The translations under genes were made by a program, and so were the position numbers. A DNA stretch of 64,000 bases. It comes from Raffaelea ambrosiae. Taxonomy: Eukaryota > Ascomycota > Sordariomycetes > Ophiostomatales > Ophiostomataceae. Where the stretch lies: positions 748,198 to 812,197 of the forward strand of contig PCDI01000004.1 in NCBI GenBank assembly GCA_002778195.1, written 5' to 3'. Positions within the stretch are counted from its first letter, which is position 1. Every line of letters starts with the position of its first letter. Positions 56,005-64,000 of the stretch are shown here, piece after piece. The notes below the pieces were generated by a model that made no database searches, had not been told where the DNA came from, and was given only the letters and a program-made list of their open reading frames with translations.

Positions 56005-57373
56005 GCAAGCGGTGGTCGGACTTGTTTCTGTCGGACTTGCTTCCCGTTTTCACGCATCAACAACCTCCCCCCCCCCAAAAAAAAACCATGATAGACTCCA
56101 AAATATTTACTCATTTTAGACGAATGGGTTCTCTGTATATAACGCGATTCTCGGGGAGTTGGCACACATGATTTTTCTCTGGTTTTCATGATCTGCCTTC
56201 TTCTGGGGTTTTGTTTACTTCCTTTCTAATCTTTGTGTTTTACCAACTTACACACATATCATCATATTTTCCTTGTTCATAAGACTGCGGTCGGGTTTAG
56301 CTTGAGCACACGCCCAGGCGGGTTAATGTATTTGGGGCTTTCCCTCGTGTCATGGTACTTACAAATCAATTTCGAAACAATCAAACGCATTGGACATATC
56401 GCAAGAAAGAACACGATTAATAACGGAACATGGACTTGCCTTGCTTGTGTAAAAAATGCAGAGTAAAAAGGCAAAAAAGGCAAAAAAGGCAAAAAAATCA
56501 TGAGGATCGACCAAACCCGCTGAACATGAAGTTGAACACAAAGAGCTGAAAGGTGGAAAGTCCCAAGTGAGAAGTGTCAATTCAGGCTTTCGGTTGGTCC
56601 TCCATGGATTGAAAATCACCGGAAGGGCTGCGGGTTTTCTTTACGGCGAAAGTCACGGGCTTGGCTCGAGGGTTTGTCATCACAAAGCTGTCGGCCAACC
56701 AGCCCAGCTGTGGTTCTAGACTGTCCCAAGACGCCCGCTATCAGCGAACTCGGCGAGAGTTGCAGGTGGCGTTCCAATCTTTCCATGTTGAAAATGGCCC
56801 GGCTGTGATAACTGCTTTCAATCACCCCGCATGATCGGAGGGGGGGGGGGGGGATGCCTGTTTGCGGCAAGTCCGCACAGAAGGGGTGCTCGGTGAGCCG
56901 TTACGGAAAGCTCACGATAGTTCGGTACGGAGTACAGGAAAACGTTACGATCACCCGCGTCACACGACTGCATTGCATAAAGGGCCCCGGACGCGTCTGC
57001 GGCTCCGCCTGTAATACGGGGAAAGGATGATGTTGGCTGACAAAGAAGGGGGTCGTCTGACATCTGAGAACTTTCCCCCGCGGGACACCCGCATTTACCA
57101 GTCCGCCCATATGAACTTACTCCCCCCCCCAAGTTCACCGCGTCCCGGTCTCGGCATGCCACACACGCCGATGCCCCGGGGGAAGTCTCTGCAGCAGCGG
57201 ACATGGGCTCCCAGAGTGTATATTAGAGAGGAAGGCACGCCGAACTTAGGGATCCAGTCTGCCTCAAGTGTCTCTTCCGTCTTGGACAGAATCTGTGTCT
57301 GCACGAACAGTCTCTTCGTTCTCAGGGTCTCTCTCGCTCTTCTCTCGTCTCCCCCAAATCAACACACAGCACG
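56005..57373. other. intergenic: tyrosinase 3' flank and oxidoreductase promoter
   Basis: It holds an AAAAGGC triple repeat at 56465-56497, a G14 tract at 56840-56853, and a TATA-like element at 57219-57225. From 57280 on, a C/T-rich leader runs into the ATG at 57374. No gene was seen. Confidence 0.5.
57219..57225 (+). promoter_or_regulatory. TATA-like element of the oxidoreductase gene
   Basis: TATATTA (context GTGTATATTAGAGAGG) lies 149 bp upstream of the ATG. Confidence 0.4.
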
Positions 57374-58827
57374 ATGCCTGCACCACAAGACACCCCGGCC
57401 CGGCCGACGTTCAACGTCCTCTTTGTGGGCGCCGGCGGCATCGTGTTCGGCAACGACTGGGTCACCTGGAACCACAGCGAGCACCTCGAGCGCCTGCTCG
57501 GGCCCCGGCTGCGCGTCGTCGGCATCATCGACCCCAGCCGCGAGCGCTTCGACTGGGTCATGGAGCAGAAGAAGCGGGCCTCGCCCACGGTCTGGGCGAG
57601 CTACGCCCAGACCCAGCAGTACGTCACCGTCCAGGAGGCCGAGCAGGCGCTGCTGCCCGGACGCCCGCCGCATCTGATACTCCTGGCCGCGCCGCCCCAT
57701 TTCCGCGGCACCACCCAGCCCGGCCGTGATCTGGAGACGCAGCTGGTGGCTGCCTTTGGCTCTTCGCGTGTCTCGAGCCAGCCGGCCATCTTTGCCGAGA
57801 AGCCGGTGACGACCGGCGCCGTCGACGACGCCTACGCCGTGGCCGCGCGGCTGCGCGAGGCGGGACCCCTCGTCGGCGTCGGCTACATGCTGCGGTACCT
57901 CAAGGTGGTGCAAAAGGCCAAGCAGATTCTGCGGGACCGCGGGCTGACGGTCATGAGCATCAACGCGCGGTATGTCATGGCGTATGCGCGCGTCACCAAG
58001 TTCGACTGGTTCGACAAGGAGCTGCAGGGCGGGCCGATTGTGGAGCAGGCGACGCACTTTTGCGATCTCTGCCGGTATCTGGGCGAGGGCGAGGGCGGGG
58101 AGGAGACAGGAGACAGAGACAGTCCCAAAAACGAGGTGGTGCTGGGCTCGGTGCGGGCGCTGGCGCTGGAGCACAACGAGCCGGCCGGGCGGCTGAGCCA
58201 CTTTTCGACAACTGTTGACGAGAGCCGGATTCGGCCGGAGCGGCGGATACCCCGGGTGACGTCTGCGTTTTGGTAAGTGAAGAACCTTTTTTGATTTTAT
58301 TTTTGATTTTGATTTTGATTTTTGATTTGTATGCTGTCCGGTGTGCTGGTCTAGACGTCCAGATACACACAGACACCAATGCTTCACTATCGGATTCTCA
58401 AGCTAACACGCGCGGCAGGAAATACGAAAACGGCGCCATTGGAACTTTGACCCATGTTGTCGGACTGCACGGCATCACATACGAAAACGAGATCGACATC
58501 GTGGCTGACGGCTACCAGCTGCGGTTGGTGGACCTATACAGAGAGCCGCGGCTGTTTGTGCGGTATCCGGACAATGACAAAGAAGTGGAATACCACTATC
58601 CCGGTGACGATCCGTTTTACAACGAGCTGGAGGCCATTTGCGCTGCCCAGGAGCGGAAGATGGGCGTGGCTGAAGCCATCTCCGAGGAAAACGGCAACGG
58701 CCGCTCCGCGGACGAAAAGGACGAGGACAACTTCTCCACGGGACAGATTCTGTCGAGTTTTGAGGACGCAACCAAGTCGTACGATTTCAGCTGGAAAATT
58801 AGACTGGCGAGTGAGAAGAAAGACTAA
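57374..58827 (+). CDS. Gfo/Idh/MocA-family NAD(P)-dependent oxidoreductase
   Basis: Exons 57374-58272 and 58419-58827, with a 146-bp intron, give 435 residues. The splice forms Trp (TG|G) in VTSAFW-KYENGAIGTL. The Rossmann start is FNVLFVGAGGIVFGNDW (residues about 13-29), with an Asp in VVGIIDPS at the end of beta-2, suggesting NAD preference. FAEKPVTTG near residue 142 is the family's EKP motif with catalytic Lys. The C-terminal domain has GGPIVEQATHFCDL, which matches the usual GG..D..xH pattern with a QATH variant. Members oxidise or reduce sugars, inositols or related compounds; the substrate is unknown. The intron contains five GATTTT-type repeats (about 58293-58328). Confidence 0.9.
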
Positions 58828-59180
58828 AGGGTCCAATGGGGAGTTGCTGGAAATTGCGGGCAGGCGAAGTAGACGAGGCTGCGGAGTCACGATGCAAAGC
58901 GAAACGAAACAAGGCTGGCCCGCCAACCACTGGTTGGCTTACTAGAAACACGGCTGCAGCCTTTCCCCCCTCTACAATAGAATAGACAGCAACACTAGAA
59001 AACCCCGTGTTTGCTATTTGATCTTCACCAGTCAATTGCGTGACCACAAAGGCCATTGCGAGCAGTCAACTCAAAGACCGGTCTTGGCAACTGTAGAGTT
59101 TCATTAGGATCATTAGGGCCAGGGTAAGGAAGAAAGAGCACAGAAGCCAGGAAGTCCAAAATCAAGCAAGAAAATTCAAA

Positions 59181-59215
59181 AAATCCAAATCCAAATCCAA
59201 ATCCAAATCCAAATC

Positions 59216-59251
<36 letters not shown>
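59181..59251 (+). repeat. (AAATCC)6 followed by A35
   Basis: Six exact hexamers span 59181-59216 and run directly into 35 adenines. No flanking target-site duplication was found, so a retroposed origin is not supported. Confidence 0.85.
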
Positions 59252-59254
<3 letters not shown>

Positions 59255-60716
59255 AACTCGCAGAAACCGGTAAGAAGACCGCGAATAAGGTTGGGTCAAA
59301 CCCTGCCGCGTGATGGGACATATTTTTCTCATCAACGGCCTGTGGCCCCCCCCGCGTTGGTCCCTGCTGGCAGCATGCAAGGTGCCCACCACTACGAGCG
59401 AAGTTGTGACGATGGCATGCGGGAGCCGTGGTGAGCTGGTGTTGTCGCGTTGCTGTGAGTGGCTGTCAGCCAATGGGCCGATGCTTGTTTTTGGGGGGGA
59501 GGGGGGGACTATTTGGGCGGGCTGGGATATTCGGGCCAAACTTCCCCCAAGACGGATCGATTGGCGGCGAGTTCCGACGTCTGCGCCTGAGATGTCCATC
59601 TGAAGTCTCCATGTATGAGACCAGAAACCCGTGGGATGCAATTGCCCGTATTTGACCCATGACGGCTGGCCTTGCCCCTTGTGTATTGCTGCATGGCGTG
59701 TCTTTCGGGTTGTTCTTGGACCGTTGTCGTGTGCTTGGGGCGCCACAGTAAGACCTACAAATTCCGGGCCCTCACTTGCCAGCCCACCGGAACACGTGCC
59801 AATCCGTCGATGATGTCAGAGGCGGCGCGGGGCAGCGAGATTGGAGACGGTTAGGAATGCTACGGTGCGCTCGTAAAACGCACATCGAGTAGCAGAACTG
59901 CTAACCGACCAACTAACTAGTTATTATGGGCAATAGTTGCAAAGTACGAGTACGTATGGCTTCTGGGCGAAAGCGGCGGGCATGCAAAGAGCGAGCGGAC
60001 CCCAAAAGGCGCAAAACATCAGTCCATTACGTTAAATCTATTGTTCCTGCCAACCCACAAAGCGGCAGGCGCAGGTCTCATTTTGCCCTTTTAAATGGCT
60101 TTCTATTTGGTAATAGTGTCCGTGACGTTCCTTCCCTTTTCCAATCGCATGGCCTCTGACTGGCCCCGCCGGAGACAAGCCTGCGAGCTAGCGTGCCTTC
60201 CCACGGTATCTGACCGTCCAAGTCCAATTCGCTGCCCGTCACTTTTTTGTCCGCCCTTGTTCCCTCGGCCACTTTTTCTGCGTGTGCGAGACAGTGGGCT
60301 CCGCCCTGCATCCGCTGCCGGAACCGACAAGGCCTATTAATACAAGGTGGGCTCTTTTCAAAAAAAAAAAAATTAGAAAAAAAAGACACAACACTCTTTG
60401 ATCCGGGGTCACCGTCCTCTCCCCGAGGTAACGTCTACCCGCAACTTCCCGGCAGCGCAGAATTGTTCGCGGGAAAATTACGTGCGGCCGCTGGGGGCAG
60501 GCTGTACCTGGTACGACGGCAGGCGCGACCGCAACTTGTCGACTTTCCCTACACGGCAAAAGCCCTGTGCTGAGCAGGTCGCGCCTGCCAAGCCCTGTCC
60601 GACCCTCTTGCCCTTTTGTATTACAACATAGTGTATCTCCAGACCATGCGGCCATGCAGCCAGCAGGGCTGCTGGGGACTGGTCGTTCCTTCCCCCCTTC
60701 CCCAACTTCCCACTCC

Positions 60717-60740
60717 CCAGCCAGCCAGCCAGCCAGCCAG
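60717..60740 (+). repeat. (CCAG)6 microsatellite
   Basis: Six exact tetramers followed by CCAACG. Confidence 0.85.
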
Positions 60741-62020
60741 CCAACGCCGGCTCCTGATTCGCGCGCACTTCGATGGCATATCTGCGCCGTGCCTTTTCGA
60801 TTTCCTATTATGTATTTTGTGATGTTAATGGAGCGGCGATAAGGCCAGCCTATGGCAATTCTTATTGCTGTTTTCTATGATTGATGTCCGGCTGTTTCTT
60901 ATCTGTGGGCAAAATGGAAGCCGCAAAACGCACGTCGATCCCTGGTCTCTGCAGGAGCGAGACGGCGCCACAACATCGCGAAGAAACCCACCGCGGCTTT
61001 TGTGTCGTAAGATCAATGAGAGAAGGGGCGACCGGTGTGCTGACAGTGTGAACAAAGACCAACACAAGCCAGTCGCATGCTATTAGTGAGACAAAAGGGA
61101 GAAACCCAGTGAAAGCAGGGCAAGGCAGGTGCAAAAAGAAAGAAGAAAAAAAATGAAAAGATCGCCAGTATCACAAGGGCCACCGCCAAAAAAAACAACC
61201 CCCCCCCCCCCAAAAGAAAACCGCAAAAAGAAACCACCAAAGCCCCCAAAACGAGCACCCGAAATAAGCACCAGCCAGTGCCGAAACAGGCACTCTCTCA
61301 CACCTGCACGTTTCGACCCAGCTTGATTTCTAGACTTTTTCTTTGTGCCGCGGGCACACTAGCATCGGGCTTGCTCCACACGGAATTTACACAGGCAGGC
61401 TTTGCGGGACACGAAGCGACATTTCCATCGCATCGCCCACACCACAACTCTGCGCACCGGCAGCCAACACACCTCCCTGCTCGCGGCTTCGCACAGTCAG
61501 AGACAGCCCTGGATCGACTCGTCATACCCCCCCCCCCCCCCCGGTTTCTCCCCGTCTGCTGTTCAGCGCGGGTCAGCATTCCCAGCCAGAACTAGACGGC
61601 CACCACTCCAGAAATCGGCATCTGCTTTCTTTTTTATCTTCGTTCTTATTTGTCTCGTCTGTTCTTCTAGAACGTCTGGAACTGCTCACGCTTGCCCTGC
61701 CTCGCCGTCCCACTCGGGCGTGTCAAACGTCGTCTGCCGCTGCTCTATCTCGCTTTTTGCTTCTTCTTCTCCTTCTATCGACCTTTCTGCTCCGCCAGGT
61801 CCCCGATCAGACGGACCCTGCCCCCACTGCGCCCCCGTTTTCGTTCTCCATCTTGATATCGCTACCAAGACTGCGCGATCTCTGCGTGCTTGTCTTTCCC
61901 GGCCTACCCATTCGCCAGATGCGCGCGCGCTGCAGGCTCGCATCCCACCCGGCCTGACGTCCCCTTGCCGGACCAGTTACCGTTATTTGATAGAATCAAA
62001 CAACCCCCCCAAATGACGCC

Positions 62021-62864
62021 GATAAGCCTGGCTTATCTCATCCTCGTCTCGATCGTCACCTAATAGCCGCTGTCAGGCACACGCACACCACACACCCCTC
62101 CTCGGAACCTTAGCTGCTCCCCATTACTGGCTTGCGGCTCTTCCTGCTCAACGTCTTACAAACGCCTCGCTCAAATCGCTTCCACAACGCCGTCTGTGCC
62201 TCTGACTTATCTCTTGTGGCTGGGGGGGATCTCCTAACGCTCTTGGCCCAAGCCCCCCGCATGCTCCGTGCCCTCCGTAGCTTTGCAGGCTGCTTGACAT
62301 CAGATCTGAGCCGTTGGCTCTGGACCTTGGCGAGCACACTGTGAGGGACACGGGGCCCAAGCTGGTGTCTGTTCTTTCTGTCTTGTTCCGCTTCTGTTTC
62401 CGTTTATTTCCTTTTCACAACGCTTAAGCCCACCCTGTCTGCTGTTGCGTGACAGCGATTGATAGAGAGCGTCAAGGGCCGCATCTGCTCAGAAACATCA
62501 CGAGAATCCGCACTGCTCAGGCGTGCTCAGATCTGCGTTTGGCTGTTCTGCTCGGACGCAAGACCGCAGCTGTTGTCTCTCAGCCTCACGCTCAACCGCC
62601 CTGTGGAACGCTGGGGGCTGCCACAACCTCTTATATCTCTTTGCCGGCGCCAGTCTCTAGCCACCCCCCCCCCTTCGCCTCGTCTAACGCACCTCTTATC
62701 TCTTGTCTTTGTGCTGCTCTGCAGTGGCGCGGCTGAAACGGGCCTTCTCTTATCTCGACACCCCTACTCGCCCCCCGTCAGACCCGGCGTGTGCGCGTGG
62801 GATACCCTAAGGCTGGCCTGCTGCAGCGCGCTCTGCTTCCCGGTCTCGAACCCTCTTTCTTATC
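62021..62864. promoter_or_regulatory. GATA-factor site cluster
   Basis: GATAAG or its complement occurs at 62021-62026, 62032-62037, 62206-62211, 62695-62700, 62749-62754 and 62859-62864. The first two form a 17-bp palindrome, GATAAGCC-T-GGCTTATC. All five CTTATC sites extend to CTTATCTC, and two extend to CTTATCTCTTGT. Such clusters are typical of promoters under AreA/NIT2- or White-Collar-type GATA control (established for those factors; the link here is inference). Confidence 0.45.
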
Positions 62865-63409
62865 TCGCCAGCGTGTTCCAGCCCTCTCTGTTGGCTGCAT
62901 ACCCGGCCACCTCATCCCCACAGATCGCGCTGTGCAGGTTGCCCCCCTCCCAGGCTCGGTTCAGACAGCCGCATCAGGAAGTCCGTCGCTGGCCTCCAGT
63001 CTCTGTTCTGGTCTCCCAGGCGTTACCTGGTCTCTGCTGCCGCCAGTATCCGGCCATCATCCTGCGGCCTCTTGGACACTCCAGGTGGGAAACCCCCCCC
63101 CCCCCCCCCCCAAAAATCCACACGCCCCTCCCCTGTCCGTTGCCTTCCTGCTTTGTTGATTGCTCTGCGCGAGATACGGTGGTAAGATACGCTGTATCTC
63201 GCAGTGCCTGGACATCCCGCTGGCACATCCACTCTCGTAAGGCAGTGCTGGGTCTGCAGAAATAACTGACAAGACAGGAAGGCTGTAACCCACCCCGTCG
63301 TGCACCCCTCCCCCCTGGCCGTGCTAAGCACAGCGGACGCTTCGCGGGTATCGACGGCGCATTCCGAGCTTTCTCCTGCCGGAGCCGCCTGTCCCTTTTT
63401 ACCAGCACG

Positions 63410-63801
63410 ATGTCCATCCCCAGCGCCATGGCGAGGACCGCCCCAATTCCCATCGCCCCCAAACCAAGTGCCTCTTCCTCCGACTCGCTTGGCCGGCATA
63501 CGGGCTTCTCCATCGTGCGACGCTCTCATCCGCCCAGTCGTCAAGGCAGCATCAACGTCGACAGCTATCCTGCCAGTCTTGCAGGCTTGGAATCGCCCGA
63601 CTCCAACTCGCCTCTTAGCGCGTTCGCTACTATTCCCTGCGAGGCCTGCCAGCGCCGCCGCATCAAATGCGTCATGAGCGACGAGGACGACGCCTGTCTC
63701 TCGTGCCAGGTTGGTGGCGTTGAGTGCTCCCTTTCCGGCAGTCCTCAGCCTCGCAAGAGGAAGCTGGGCGGCGATCTCGACGACGGCGTCAGCAAAAGAG
63801 G
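63410..63801 (+). CDS. Zn2Cys6 transcription factor, first exon (3' partial)
   Basis: The first exon encodes 130 residues plus two bases from MSIPSAMARTAP to VSKR, then a canonical donor (gtaagt at 63802). A Ser/Pro-rich N-terminus of about 75 residues precedes the Gal4-type binuclear zinc cluster: CEACQRRRIKC, a nine-residue loop, then CLSCQVGGVEC, giving CxxCx6C...CxxCx6C. A basic linker (QPRKRKLG) follows. No acceptor in the last 199 bp gives a clear continuing frame; splicing to the AG at 63885 meets a stop after about 22 codons. The middle homology region and activation domain lie outside the window. Target genes are unknown. Confidence 0.85.
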
Positions 63802-64000
63802 GTAAGTCCAAGTCCAGAAGAAGAACGTAGTTAGAGCCCATATAGCAAGCAGGCGCCCTCTGCCCTCCCTTGTATTACCAACAGAGCCGGCAGGCACCTC
63901 CTCATACCCTCACAACCTCCTACCCTCCCTCACACCATTCCTCGCAAGCTATAGCCCCCATTTAAATATGCACGGCACTGCCAGTGTCCCCCCCCCCCCC
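63802..64000 (+). other. intron 1 of the Zn2Cys6 gene (continues beyond window)
   Basis: It starts with gtaagtcc and ends, in this window, in a C13 tract (63988-64000). Candidate acceptors at 63885 and 63983 do not give a convincing exon. Confidence 0.5.

Larger units (their letters stand above)
58828..63409. promoter_or_regulatory. 4.6-kb non-coding region upstream of the Zn2Cys6 gene
   Basis: No coding gene was recognised. In order: six exact AAATCC units and an A35 run (59181-59251), ACTAACTAGTTA at 59912-59923, GTACGAGTAC at 59944-59953, six CCAG units at 60717-60740, C13 at 61199-61211 and C16 at 61527-61542. From about 61.3 kb to the ATG the plus strand is C/T-rich and may be a long leader. 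It contains six GATA-factor cores (62021-62864), an 8-bp inverted repeat at 63170-63201, and C19 at 63093-63111. Confidence 0.5.

Noticed and set aside
59181..59251. Poly-A tail of a retroposed element
   Set aside because: No target-site duplication and no recognisable element body upstream; simple-sequence expansion of AAATCC is the simpler reading.
62840..62875. Possible tRNA T-arm on the minus strand (GGGTTCGAGACC)
   Set aside because: No acceptor, D or anticodon arms can be built around it.
1..64000. CRISPR arrays, insertion sequences, LTR elements, rRNA genes
   Set aside because: No regularly spaced repeats with unique spacers, transposase or reverse-transcriptase motifs, long terminal repeats or rRNA sequence were seen; the DNA is eukaryotic nuclear.

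Overview
The window looks like nuclear DNA from a filamentous ascomycete, probably a Sordariomycete (inference; the order cannot be fixed without a search). The genes are short-exon, spliceosomal-intron genes with GT..AG introns of about 60-210 bp and CTRAC branch points. Coding regions are strongly GC3-rich, which also produces long spurious antisense ORFs. The protein set is typical of moulds: tyrosinase, Crh-type cell-wall transglycosylase, GH92 mannosidase, Dal5-type permease, Zn2Cys6 regulator. Every complete gene model given here was re-spliced by eye and keeps one open frame.

Left third (1-20.6 kb, gene-dense): a metallo-beta-lactamase-fold protein (-) diverges from a Kap120/importin-11 karyopherin (+). 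They are followed by an eight-exon ubiquitin-conjugating enzyme Ubc8/UBE2H (+), a CWC16-family splicing factor (Saf4/CCDC130-like, -), a secreted GH92 alpha-mannosidase (-), an MFSD5-like molybdate-transporter-family protein (+), a SIRT5-like sirtuin (-) and a GPI-type GH16 Crh protein (-). These are mostly housekeeping and cell-wall functions with no evident single pathway.

Middle (20.6-46.7 kb, gene-poor): two gene deserts of about 8-9 kb flank a small accessory group. The group comprises a Dal5/ACS-family permease (+), an APH-like kinase-fold protein lacking both key aspartates (-), a frameshifted APH pseudogene (-), and a 2-oxoglutarate/Fe(II) oxygenase (+). A single tRNA-Val(AAC) sits inside the first desert. 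A DHDPS/KDG-aldolase-family protein (+) closes the region.

Right part (46.7-64 kb): a third desert, then a tyrosinase (+), a Gfo/Idh/MocA oxidoreductase (+), a 4.6-kb non-coding stretch carrying a cluster of GATA-factor sites, and the first exon of a Zn2Cys6 transcription factor that runs off the window.

The most striking observation is the ubc8 gene. Restoring the conserved protein needs an 8-nt exon, a 3-nt exon and a 1-nt exon, each flanked by canonical splice signals. Other points of note are a matching triple tandem repeat inside introns of two unrelated genes, an APH pseudokinase beside a dying APH paralogue with an 11-bp duplication, short dispersed intergenic motifs, and palindromic GATA sites in two promoter regions.
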